A stretch of DNA of 64,000 bases from Leptospira inadai serovar Lyme str. 10 (lineage in GTDB: Bacteria; Spirochaetota; Leptospiria; Leptospirales; Leptospiraceae). Where the stretch lies: assembly GCF_000243675.2 (NCBI RefSeq), contig NZ_AHMM02000017.1, positions 62,001 through 126,000 of the forward strand. The letters run 5' to 3'. Below, one piece after another: positions 32,017 through 40,553 of the stretch. A model generated the notes under the pieces. It was given only the letters and a program-made list of their open reading frames with translations. It made no database searches and was not told the DNA's origin. Both the position numbers and the translations under genes were made by a program. The first letter of the stretch is position 1. Every line of letters starts with the position of its first letter.

Positions 32017-32880
32017 ATGCAATCTAATTCAACCTCACGCGGTTTCTATTTTCTCTTGGTCGGTTTCTTATTGCTCCCCACTCTGCTGTACGGCGAGGAC
32101 GCTGCGATTCCAAAATTCAAAGAACTCCCTGAGGAAAGGCAGGCGCCACCCGAAGGAAACTGGGAATTCGGGGCAAGATTCGGCGCGGGAATGAGAGGAC
32201 AAAATCGATTCGATCATAACCTGAACGGTTTTTCTTCGACGTTAGACCCGCGGGTTCCTTCCGAAACTAGGGAAAGAAACGATCGCACGATGACTCAAGG
32301 CGAGGTTCTGATCCGAACCAGATTCGCGGGTAATTTCAAGGTAGGTGTGCTGGGCGGGTTTCATTACTTTAGAAATTTCGGACTCACGAATATTACCGGC
32401 GATCCCTTTTACACTCGTTTAAACTTCGGAATGGAAAGCTTATATTTTTTAGCGATGGTTTGGCAAGACGGGCGCGTGAACAGGTGGCTCAATTGGGAGG
32501 CCGGATTCGGCGGCGGATACACCAAGGCCCTATGGATTTCGAGAGGCTATGCGACCAACGGAAAGGAATACTTTCAGCAAGACGGAAACTTAAGCGGCAC
32601 CGGTATCGAGTTTCGCTTAGAAGGTTCCCTATCCACTCCTGTCACGAATCATATATCCTTGAGCGCCGGCGTATTTCTGTCCTGGATTAACATCGCGTCT
32701 TTTGACGGTTCCTTCAACGGAAGTTCTTCCAGCATTTATATTCGACAAGACGGACGGGTCACTCCCTTAACCGAATCCGCAAATCAAACGAATATTCTAC
32801 TCTCTCAACAATATTCCCGCAAATTAGATATGCAGTCGGCCTACGGCGGAATATTCTTCGGAGTCAATTATCGACTTTAA
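32017..32880 (+). CDS. Putative outer-membrane beta-barrel protein
   Basis: This 287-residue protein is not recognised. A signal peptide (FYFLLVGFLLLPTLLYGE) is followed by an acidic spacer and alternating hydrophobic/polar strands with many aromatic residues and Gly-rich turns (WEFGARFGAGMRGQNRF, FKVGVLGGFHYF, SAYGGIFFGVNYRL), ending in a strand with Tyr-Arg-Leu. This pattern fits a small outer-membrane barrel. The ATG at 32017 sits directly before the signal peptide; an in-frame ATG at 31954 would add 21 polar residues and is less likely. It converges with the START-domain gene across 9 bp. Confidence 0.7.
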   Translation: MQSNSTSRGFYFLLVGFLLLPTLLYGEDAAIPKFKELPEERQAPPEGNWEFGARFGAGMRGQNRFDHNLNGFSSTLDPRVPSETRERNDRTMTQGEVLIRTRFAGNFKVGVLGGFHYFRNFGLTNITGDPFYTRLNFGMESLYFLAMVWQDGRVNRWLNWEAGFGGGYTKALWISRGYATNGKEYFQQDGNLSGTGIEFRLEGSLSTPVTNHISLSAGVFLSWINIASFDGSFNGSSSSIYIRQDGRVTPLTESANQTNILLSQQYSRKLDMQSAYGGIFFGVNYRL

Positions 32881-32889
32881 GATTCCCGA

Positions 32890-33543
32890 TTAGTGAGCCG
32901 CCGATTCCGAGAGTAGATGAAACGGGGGAGCGTTTTTATATTTGGGTTCCTCCAATTTATCCTTCATTTTGCGTAACGTTTCGTACGGGATATCGACTAC
33001 GACAAAATTAGCGATCGAGGAAGGGATACTGCCTCCCGGTTCGCTATGAACCTGATAGGTAACCTCGACTTCCTCTCCCTTCGGAACGAATTTCCAATAG
33101 CCTTTGATTTTACCTCGGACGATTCCTTTTTTTTCCGGTACGATAGAATTATTAGCGGGCCTCAGAGTATACGTTACTGCACCGGTTGCTTTGTCGAAGG
33201 AGAAGGTGGAATGAACTATAAAATCGCGATCGTCCAAGGGCCAGGGAACCCCGTTTAAAATATAAATATATCTCTCTTTCGGGTTCAGAATTTTTATAGC
33301 TTCCGACTTCTTGCAATCTTTCAACCAAGTCGTATAAGAAGGATTGTCGTCCAGCAGAGCGAGCAAGGAATTCAAACTCGCTTTGACTTTCGTCTTTCCC
33401 CGAAACTCCTTTAGTTCGGAACCTTCCACATTCCGTGTGTGAACGGTCACTCCGTTCTTTTCCTTGGCCAAATCCCATGCGAAAACTTGAAACGGAAAAA
33501 AGGAAATAAATAGTAAAAGAATGATTTTATGAAACATAAACAC
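32890..33543 (-). CDS. START/SRPBCC domain protein, secreted
   Basis: A signal peptide (IILLLFISFFPFQVFAWD) precedes a lipid-binding START-like domain of about 195 residues: DLAKEKNGVTVHTRNVEGS, YTTWLKDCKKSEAIK, DDRDFIVHSTFSFD and the C-terminal helix (PYETLRKMKDKLEE). Bacterial START proteins bind hydrophobic ligands; no ligand can be inferred here. It converges with the outer-membrane gene. A possible TTGACG-N16-TAAGAA promoter lies at 33566-33593 on the minus strand. Confidence 0.82.
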   Translation of the reverse strand: MFMFHKIILLLFISFFPFQVFAWDLAKEKNGVTVHTRNVEGSELKEFRGKTKVKASLNSLLALLDDNPSYTTWLKDCKKSEAIKILNPKERYIYILNGVPWPLDDRDFIVHSTFSFDKATGAVTYTLRPANNSIVPEKKGIVRGKIKGYWKFVPKGEEVEVTYQVHSEPGGSIPSSIANFVVVDIPYETLRKMKDKLEEPKYKNAPPFHLLSESAAH

Positions 33544-33655
33544 CGCCCCATCGATCGGAGTTGGATTCTTACTCGAAAAAGAAAACCGTCAATACCTTTT
33601 CGAACGTAAGCGAGCGTTCGATTTTCTCGGATCGTTGAAAATTAACGGGAACCTT

Positions 33656-35824
33656 TTATATATCGAAGGAGGAAGGTTCCCGCTTGTATTTTAAGGGTTT
33701 TTGCAAGTATTTGATCAAAAGCACTTTATTGCCTTTATCGTTGAATTTAACCACATCGAACACTTTCCGGGTCATCATAATCCCGCGACCATGAGTATAA
33801 CTTTGCTCGTTCAGTTTTTCGCCGTCCAAATTCAGGATTTTCTTAAAGTCGAATCCGTCCCCTTCGTCATAAATTTCGAATCCGATTCGCTTCGAATTTA
33901 ACGAATACGCGACTTTTACGGATCTAGCGCCGTAGAACACTTCTTTCTGTCTTTTTTGGATGAACTCCATGTAATTGCCGGATTTCATCGCGTCCGTCTT
34001 CTCGTCAAAGCTGATGCCTAGATTTCCGTGCTCGATCGCATTGATCAGGACTTCCCTTAGACATATGCGAACCGCCGTTACGACTTCGGATCCCACGAAT
34101 TGAGTCAAATTGGAAGTTAATTGGCGACTCAAGATATCCGCGTTTCTAAGATAATTGTTCACGGTAAAATTCATGCTTTCACTTTGCAAAAATCTAGAAA
34201 GAATATCTTCGGAGATTTCGGAAACCTTTCCTAAAACCATCCGTTTCCCTTCGGCATCGAACGACTGTAATCGAATCTTGACCGGTTTAGGTTCCATAAC
34301 GTATTTTTGGCTGAACTCGGAATGAAACTCGACAGTCTTTCTGAGTTTGAGATGCTCTTCTAGTTTTTCCTTTGCCAGGAATAGGTTCAAGGAACCCTCC
34401 GGACCTTCCGGAGAATAGATTAAATCCAATAAGCTCTTTCCCTTGACTTCGGCGGGACGATGTCCGGTCAATCTCGATAGGGTTCGATTGGCGTCTTGTA
34501 TCTTTCCCTCTTGATCTAAAGTAAGTAAAAGTTCTTCCGCGCCTTCGAATAAATTTCGGAAGCGCATTTCGGATTGCTCTATCGCGTGCTTGGCATCGTT
34601 TAGGTCTCCGACTTTATTCGTTAAATTTATGGAAAGCTCGTTGACGCGATCCGCGAGGGACATCGCGATGAGTAACACGTGGAATACCGATCCTATTTCA
34701 ACTCCCCAATTTGCGATTCCGATCGTATGAGGAAGTATTCCGGAAAACTTCAACAAGTATAGGAATGTTCCGATGATCAGTGCAAACCAAGCTCCGAGAA
34801 AAAAGGAAGCATATCTCAAATTTCTGGATAAATTTTGAAACCCCACGGAAAAGAGACAAATCAATCCCAAAAAAGCGATCGGAAAATATAAGGCCAACCC
34901 GACTCGAACCGGTAAGAAATATCCAGCTAACGCCAAAAAGGCGGAAGAATAAACGATTCCTAAAATCAGAATATTGAATCTGGGATGACGTCTCTTCGTA
35001 TCGAAGTAAGTTCGAATAAAATCGGCGGCGGTTGCGACCGACAAAAAAGTAAACGATGTGATGCAGCGGCTCGCCCAAGTCGTAGCGCCGGGCCAAAAAA
35101 ATTGCGAAGCATAGCCGTATAGAACCCATTGGACAAAAATGCCGGCGGCTACATAGGCGGAAAATGCGAAGTAAATCTTTTCCTTTGTCGAAAGAAAAAG
35201 AAAAAGATTATATAGAACCATAACCAGGATCGCACCGAAATATAAGCCTTGCAGAATTTGTTCCGAATTCACTTTGGAAAAAAAATCCTGACGCTTATAC
35301 GCAAAGGCCGCAAAATTTACCGCGCTAGTCGTTTCGATCCGAATCAGTATTCGATCCTTGGAATGAGCGGGAATTTCGAAAGGAAAACTTGGAAACCGGT
35401 AGAAAATCGGCCTCTCTTTGAAAGAAAGAGAATCTCCTGCACGATAAATCGGCTGCGAGTTCCCCGAAGCTTGGTACACTTCGATTTTATCCAGATAAGC
35501 GTATTGAATTTCTAAAATCCAGGAAAGAGTTTCGTTACTCGAGTTCTCGACAGGAATCGAAAACCAATACGTGGACGAACTATAACCGAAGGAGGGGGAA
35601 GAAATCGGTTGAAATTCAGCAATCTCTAATACTTGAGGGTATGGAGTCGAACGACTCGTATCTTCCCAAACTTCCGAATGGCTACTGAGCGGGATCCCGT
35701 TCGACGGAATTTTGGAAGTGTCGAAGGCTAAAACCGGGAGGGCATGGAAAGACAGTAGGAATACTAAGCTTCTAAAAAGGATGGAGCGTTTTCCAATTTC
35801 CATTGTACTTTCAAGAATGCCCAC
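33656..35824 (-). CDS. 7TM-DISM sensor with PAS and RsbW-like ATPase domain
   Basis: This 722-residue membrane sensor has a signal peptide, a periplasmic 7TMR-DISMED2 domain (about 40-180), seven membrane helices (about 190-400), a PAS domain (about 415-530, RFRNLFEGAEELLLTLDQEG) and a C-terminal HATPase. The ATPase carries REVLINAIEHGN (N box), DEGDGFDF (G1) and HGRGIMMTRKVFD (G2), as in RsbW/SpoIIAB anti-sigma kinases. No HisKA phosphorylation helix was seen, so it may act by serine kinase or partner switching rather than as a histidine kinase (inference). The GTG start is supported by AGGGAG at short spacing; an ATG at 35803 is an alternative. Confidence 0.83.
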   Translation of the reverse strand: MGILESTMEIGKRSILFRSLVFLLSFHALPVLAFDTSKIPSNGIPLSSHSEVWEDTSRSTPYPQVLEIAEFQPISSPSFGYSSSTYWFSIPVENSSNETLSWILEIQYAYLDKIEVYQASGNSQPIYRAGDSLSFKERPIFYRFPSFPFEIPAHSKDRILIRIETTSAVNFAAFAYKRQDFFSKVNSEQILQGLYFGAILVMVLYNLFLFLSTKEKIYFAFSAYVAAGIFVQWVLYGYASQFFWPGATTWASRCITSFTFLSVATAADFIRTYFDTKRRHPRFNILILGIVYSSAFLALAGYFLPVRVGLALYFPIAFLGLICLFSVGFQNLSRNLRYASFFLGAWFALIIGTFLYLLKFSGILPHTIGIANWGVEIGSVFHVLLIAMSLADRVNELSINLTNKVGDLNDAKHAIEQSEMRFRNLFEGAEELLLTLDQEGKIQDANRTLSRLTGHRPAEVKGKSLLDLIYSPEGPEGSLNLFLAKEKLEEHLKLRKTVEFHSEFSQKYVMEPKPVKIRLQSFDAEGKRMVLGKVSEISEDILSRFLQSESMNFTVNNYLRNADILSRQLTSNLTQFVGSEVVTAVRICLREVLINAIEHGNLGISFDEKTDAMKSGNYMEFIQKRQKEVFYGARSVKVAYSLNSKRIGFEIYDEGDGFDFKKILNLDGEKLNEQSYTHGRGIMMTRKVFDVVKFNDKGNKVLLIKYLQKPLKYKREPSSFDI

Positions 35825-35858
35825 TCTTTCTCCCTAAATTCGTAATTGAAGGGAGAAG

Positions 35859-35890
35859 TTTGACTCGATGCCGATCGGCATCAAGTCAAA
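35859..35890. promoter_or_regulatory. 32-bp near-perfect palindrome between the sensor and acyl-CoA dehydrogenase genes
   Basis: The sequence TTTGACTCGATGCCGA and its mirror TCGGCATCAAGTCAAA form a 16-bp inverted repeat with one mismatch. It is 8 bp past the stop of the acyl-CoA dehydrogenase gene and 34 bp before the GTG of the sensor gene on the same strand. It could be a terminator stem without a T-run, or an operator. Confidence 0.65.
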
Positions 35891-35898
35891 ATCGGAGT

Positions 35899-37080
35899 TT
35901 ACCCTTTTTTAGTTTTCGACGCTGCGTCCTTGATCAAACCCGCCGCAATTTCATTTCTTTGGATTTGGCTGGTTCCTTCATAAATTTGGAGAATCTTCGC
36001 GTCGCGATAATACTTTTCTACCGGATATTCCTTGGTATATCCGTATCCTCCGAAAATCTGAACGGCGTCGGAAGCGACTTGCACGGCGGAATCCGACGCA
36101 TAACATTTTGCCATCGCGGAAAACTTCGCGGCATCCTTATGCATCGACTCCGCATAAACTCCCGCTTTATAAGTCAGTAAACGAGATCCTTCTATCTTGA
36201 TCGCCATATCCGCGAGCATATGTTGAATCGCCTGAAAGGATGAAATCGTCGTACCGAATTGTTCCCGTTGACGAGCGTAATCGATAGCCGCGTCGAACGC
36301 GCCTTGCATGACCCCGACAGCACCAGCGGCGACGGCGGGACGAGATAGAATCAGAGTCTTAAATGCGTGTAAAAACCCTTGGTTTTCCTTTCCACCTAGA
36401 AGGCTTTCCTCCGGAATTTCGCAGTCTTCCATAATCAATTGTCTAGTTTCGGAGCAACGAATTCCCAGCTTATCTTCTTTCTTCCCGAAAGAAAAACCCT
36501 TTGTTCCTTTTTCGATGATAAAGCAGGAAATTCCTCTCGGTCCACGGTCCTTGTCCGTCATCGCAAAAACGGTATAGATGTCCGCCTGTCCTGCGCTGCT
36601 AATCCATTGTTTGGTTCCGTTCAGAATATATCGATCCCCTTTCTTAACGGCAACAGTCGTCATGGATGGGACATCGGATCCCGCATTCGGTTCCGACAAC
36701 CCGAAGGCTGCCGTCTTCTCGCCGGATGCTAGTAGAGGTAGCCATTTGTCTTTTTGAGCTTTCGTTCCTCCGACATCGATCGGCAACGCGCCTAGTTTCG
36801 TGGATGTAAACGCCGTATTTACGCCTAGGCATCCCCAAGAAACCTCCTCGGCCAGGATGATTCCACCCATCATGCCATAGCCTAATCCGCCATGTTCCTC
36901 GTCGAAGAGAGCCTGATACAATCCTGCTTCCTTAAATTTCTGTAGAATGGGTTTCGGGTATTCGTTATTTTCGTCGTAGTGCATTCGATTAGGGACGACT
37001 TCCTTTCGTACGACGTCGCGGGCTAAATCACGTAATTGTAAGAGTTCTTCCGGAAGATCGAATTGTAGGGCTGATTGCAA
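35899..37080 (-). CDS. Acyl-CoA dehydrogenase
   Basis: This 393-residue FAD enzyme oxidises acyl-CoA to 2-enoyl-CoA in beta-oxidation or branched-chain catabolism. Signatures include FGLSEPNAGSDVPSM, GTKQWISSAG, RPAVAAGAVGVMQGAFDAAI and the catalytic Glu in ILQIYEGTSQIQRNEIA. Leptospires live on fatty acids, which fits. The gene is upstream of the sensor gene, separated by a 32-bp palindrome. Chain-length specificity cannot be read from sequence. Confidence 0.93.
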   Translation of the reverse strand: MQSALQFDLPEELLQLRDLARDVVRKEVVPNRMHYDENNEYPKPILQKFKEAGLYQALFDEEHGGLGYGMMGGIILAEEVSWGCLGVNTAFTSTKLGALPIDVGGTKAQKDKWLPLLASGEKTAAFGLSEPNAGSDVPSMTTVAVKKGDRYILNGTKQWISSAGQADIYTVFAMTDKDRGPRGISCFIIEKGTKGFSFGKKEDKLGIRCSETRQLIMEDCEIPEESLLGGKENQGFLHAFKTLILSRPAVAAGAVGVMQGAFDAAIDYARQREQFGTTISSFQAIQHMLADMAIKIEGSRLLTYKAGVYAESMHKDAAKFSAMAKCYASDSAVQVASDAVQIFGGYGYTKEYPVEKYYRDAKILQIYEGTSQIQRNEIAAGLIKDAASKTKKG

Positions 37081-37247
37081 GAGCTGTTTCTCCTTCGGCT
37101 GTTTCGCTACGGGTTTTTCCCCATGCTTGGCCTAGTTTTCTCCTTCCCTATCTAGATAGCAAGCCGTTGCGATTCAAAAATAAACCGGTAAGGTCGATTG
37201 ATAGGAGAACTGCGCATTTAGTTTTATATACGAACAAAGACCGAAAA

Positions 37248-38453
37248 TCAAAAACCGGACTTGACTATCACGTAACCGACAAGAATCGGAAGACTTGCAA
37301 ATCGAAGGGATTCCCATAGGATCGCTTTCGTTCTTCCTTCCAATAGAATTCCTAAGGAGAAGAAGGAGAAAATAATCCAAAGCGAGGCAAGCAGGAAAAT
37401 TTCAACATCCAGAATTCCTTTTTTAAAAAAACGCAACGCAAACAAAGTAATCGCCGCCAAAATAATAAATTGAACGATCGCATATATTTTTTGTCCCGAT
37501 GAAATCCGCGGATCGTAAACTTGCAGTCGCTCCCGGCTTACTAAAGGAATCTCCTTAGTTCCCCCCAACAACGAAGGTCTCCAATCCGGTTTTTGAATCA
37601 GAAGTAGAAACTTATCTTTCCAGTTTTGAGCAAGCCGAATCAAATTCCATAAATCTCGATAAACATGCAAATTCGCGGTTAAAGGATTGAAGGTCCCTAA
37701 TTGTGTAGTCAAGCCGTACACCGGCTCGGACGTTTCTTCCGCATACGTTCCGAACCATTTATCCCAAAGGATGAGTATTCCTCCGTGATTTTTATCCAAG
37801 TATTGCGGATCTCTTCCGTGATGAACCCTATGATGCGAAGGTGTGAGAAAGATTCTCTCTATCCAACCAAGCTTTCCGATCAGGCGAGTATGAACCCAAA
37901 ATTGATAGATCTTGAGAATCCCCTGACAGAGTAAAAGCGCCCACCAGGGAACTCCCGCTATCGCTAGCGGAAGATTAAAGGCATATTCGAAAATTCTTTG
38001 AAAGCTGGATTGTCTCAAAGCTACCGATAGATTGAATTCCTCGCTGGAATGATGGGTTACATGACAAGCCCAAAGAAAATGAACTTCGTGAGTCGCTCGA
38101 TGAAACCAGTAGTAGATAAAATCAACCGCCAAGAGAATCGACAACCAGGATAACGTTTCCGCCCATCGAAATTTCCAGCCGTCAACCTCTCGAAGAATAG
38201 GAGGTCCCACAGGAAGCTCCGAAAAACCCCAAAGATGCTGAACCGAAAAATGAGCCCGGACTTGTTCGTAGATCCAGAGCGAGCCCGTAGTCACAAAAAC
38301 TCCCGTAAGAGAAAAGAGAATGCCGGTGCCTAAATCGGTGATCGTATCATTCCACCGATAAACGTTCCGCTTTCTTCCGATATAAGCTTCGGCCAATATA
38401 AGAATCAAAAAGAACGGAACCGCTAAGTCTATAATCGATTCTCCCATGATCAA
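37248..38453 (-). CDS. Fatty acid hydroxylase / sterol desaturase family membrane protein
   Basis: This is an integral membrane di-iron enzyme of 401 residues. The histidine clusters are visible: HRATHEVHFLWACHVTHHS and PSHHRVHHGRDP, followed by LDKNHGGILILWDKWFGTY. Hydrophobic helices lie at both ends. Family members hydroxylate or desaturate lipids, including alkylglycerols. The C-terminal part has extra membrane helices beyond the core domain. It is preceded on the same strand by an SDR gene 16 bp upstream, so the two may work on the same lipid (inference). Confidence 0.87.
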   Translation of the reverse strand: MIMGESIIDLAVPFFLILILAEAYIGRKRNVYRWNDTITDLGTGILFSLTGVFVTTGSLWIYEQVRAHFSVQHLWGFSELPVGPPILREVDGWKFRWAETLSWLSILLAVDFIYYWFHRATHEVHFLWACHVTHHSSEEFNLSVALRQSSFQRIFEYAFNLPLAIAGVPWWALLLCQGILKIYQFWVHTRLIGKLGWIERIFLTPSHHRVHHGRDPQYLDKNHGGILILWDKWFGTYAEETSEPVYGLTTQLGTFNPLTANLHVYRDLWNLIRLAQNWKDKFLLLIQKPDWRPSLLGGTKEIPLVSRERLQVYDPRISSGQKIYAIVQFIILAAITLFALRFFKKGILDVEIFLLASLWIIFSFFSLGILLEGRTKAILWESLRFASLPILVGYVIVKSGF

Positions 38454-38469
38454 CCTCGCGAAACTTAAA

Positions 38470-39252
38470 CTATCCTACCGTATTGAAAATCTTCGCAATT
38501 TTTCGAATTAAAAACCGAGGAGTAATCCTAACGGATTGTGCCAAAACTTTATTAGCAAAACCTGAAATAACGACGGCCCGCCCGCTCTTTACCGCCTCGT
38601 ATCCCAATTTTGCGACGTCATGCGGAGTCGCTTTCGGAACCATAGGACTATTAAAAAGTGCAGAACCGTCCATTTCGGCTCTCTTAAAGAATTCGGTACT
38701 CGTCGGTCCGGGACAAAGACAGGTTACCGTGACTCCTAGTTTCTTTAATTCTTCGGAAATTCCTTCCGAGAAAAAAAGTACATATGCCTTACTCGCGTAG
38801 TAGTTCGCCATCAACGGACCCGGTTGGAAGGCGGCAGTCGAGGCCACATTTAGGATTTTTCCGGAGTGCCTATCGACCATATCCTTCAAAAACAAATGAG
38901 TCAGCGCGACGAGCGATGTCACGTTCACTTGGATCATAGATAATTCATGATTTAAATCTAATGTATCGAAGCGACCGTTCGTGCCGAATCCGGCATTGTT
39001 TACGAGTAGGTCGACTATCGCTTTTTTCTTTTTCGCAAAATCGTAGACCTTCTTCGGACTTTTAGGATCGGATAAATCGAGAGCAAGAAAATCCGTTTTC
39101 GCGCCCAAAGATTCCGTTTCTTTTTTCACTTTCGCCAACGCTTTCGCATTTCTTGCTACGAGTATCAAATCGTATCCGTCGGACGCCGCCAATTTCGCTA
39201 TTTCATAACCGATCCCGGTACTTGCTCCGGTTATTATGGCCGTTTTTTTCAT
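38470..39252 (-). CDS. Short-chain dehydrogenase/reductase
   Basis: This 260-residue Rossmann enzyme has [13 protein letters not shown] for NAD(P) binding, NNAGFGTNG, and the catalytic [11 protein letters not shown] (Tyr-x3-Lys). It belongs to the DltE/classic SDR group. I take the ATG at 39252, which has a strong Shine-Dalgarno (AAGGAGAG) 8 bp upstream; an in-frame start further upstream (39366) would overlap the divergent GST region. It is divergent from the GST-like gene, with a shared 166-bp intergenic region. Confidence 0.9.
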   Translation of the reverse strand: MKKTAIITGASTGIGYEIAKLAASDGYDLILVARNAKALAKVKKETESLGAKTDFLALDLSDPKSPKKVYDFAKKKKAIVDLLVNNAGFGTNGRFDTLDLNHELSMIQVNVTSLVALTHLFLKDMVDRHSGKILNVASTAAFQPGPLMANYYASKAYVLFFSEGISEELKKLGVTVTCLCPGPTSTEFFKRAEMDGSALFNSPMVPKATPHDVAKLGYEAVKSGRAVVISGFANKVLAQSVRITPRFLIRKIAKIFNTVG

Positions 39253-39418
39253 CGAATAAGCTCTCCTTAGCCGCCTGACAATTCCAGGTGTGAGGGCAAT
39301 ACTATTCGAAATTAGAAAGCGGGGAAAGAATAAAAATCCTAGGTACGAATTAGTTGGCCCGGCCAACCGAAGAAAAAAGCTTTACGACCCGATTTCTCCC
39401 GAAAGGATCCGATACCCT

Positions 39419-40072
39419 ATGACACGTTTATACGGATATCCTATCAGCAATTACTCCAATAAGGTGAAGCTCTTTTTGTTGGAAAAGAACATCGAGTTCG
39501 AAGAGATACGTACCCCCTATTCCCAGGACGAAGAATTTCTGAAGAGAAGTCCGATGGGAAAGATCCCGTATATTGAAATCGAAGGACATTATCTTTTCGA
39601 ATCCCAGGTGATCATCGAATTCGTAGAGGCTAGTTTCCCGAATACGAAGCGACTCTTTCCGAACGATCCGTTGGAAGCCGCTTTAGTAAGATCCATAATT
39701 TCGATTATAGAAAATTATATCGATACCCCCGCAAGAAGAGTGTATACTCCCGGCTTACAGCGAGAATCCGTTCCAGCCGAAACGATCGAGGAGGTGCGAA
39801 TATCGTTGAAGAGAGCGACATCGGCTTTAGCAAGAGTCGTTAAATTCTCGCCTTTTATCGCGGGATCCGAATTTACTGCGGCGGACTGTGCCGCTTTCGC
39901 CACTCTTCCCCTTGTCATCGATAATCTAAGCGAATGGATTTCCCCCTGCCCGATAGAAGAATTACCCGGTTTGCAGGCTTATTTAGAGATGATGAATTCT
40001 CTTCCCGGGCCCGCAAAAGTGGAAAAAGCAAGGGCAACGATTATGAAAGCTTTACGTAGAAGTAGAAAATAA
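39419..40072 (+). CDS. Glutathione S-transferase family protein
   Basis: This 217-residue protein has an N-terminal thioredoxin-fold domain (YGYPISNYSNKVKLFLLEKN, MGKIPYIEIEGHYLFESQVI) and a C-terminal helical domain. The Ser/Asn near the N-terminus (ISNYSNK) is in the usual activating position. The ATG at 39419 begins exactly at the conserved domain; upstream in-frame codons from 39290 add a basic non-conserved stretch. It is divergent from the SDR gene. Confidence 0.88.
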   Translation: MTRLYGYPISNYSNKVKLFLLEKNIEFEEIRTPYSQDEEFLKRSPMGKIPYIEIEGHYLFESQVIIEFVEASFPNTKRLFPNDPLEAALVRSIISIIENYIDTPARRVYTPGLQRESVPAETIEEVRISLKRATSALARVVKFSPFIAGSEFTAADCAAFATLPLVIDNLSEWISPCPIEELPGLQAYLEMMNSLPGPAKVEKARATIMKALRRSRK

Positions 40073-40232
40073 GGGAACTCTCTCGCAAATTACAGGTCGC
40101 CCGTAATTTATTGTGCAGCGCGATCCGATTTTCAAAATTTCGGATTTGAATTCGTATAAAATTCAAGTTGTATTCGATTTCAAAAAATCTGGTTGACTCG
40201 CGCCGTTCTGAAATTAACCTTCGAGTGGCCTT

Positions 40233-40469
40233 ATGGAAACAGAGAAAGTCATTTCCGTCCCAATCAAAGAACTTCCTCATCTGAAAGTAATCCTCGCGGG
40301 TTGGTATAACTTCCTTAAGGACAGCTATGACCAAAAAAAAATCGACGCGAGTGCCTTTAAGGACTCTTTAAAAACCAGCGTCGTTTATAATATCGATTCG
40401 GATCAGATCGAGCTCCTGCTGTCGGGAACCGAACAGTTACTTCAGAATTTCCGCAAGAACCTTTCCTGA
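40233..40469 (+). CDS. Small hypothetical protein
   Basis: This 78-residue soluble, helical protein (VISVPIKELPHLKVILAGWY) is not recognised. It has no signal peptide or membrane segment. It stands alone between the GST gene and the convergent M3 peptidase gene. A TTGACT box at 40193-40198 may belong to its promoter. The ORF is short, but its composition is protein-like. Confidence 0.6.
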   Translation: METEKVISVPIKELPHLKVILAGWYNFLKDSYDQKKIDASAFKDSLKTSVVYNIDSDQIELLLSGTEQLLQNFRKNLS

Positions 40470-40553
40470 ATTCCCGAGTATCGCGACCGAAATTATCTTT
40501 CCTCGAGAGACTCTAGTCCTCTAAAAATCCGGATCGCCGGTCGGGTATCCGCT

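Noticed and set aside
33600..33625. TCGAACG/CGTTCGA hairpin between the START and sensor genes
   Set aside because: The T-run is on the strand opposite to both flanking genes, so a terminator role is not supported; it may be chance.
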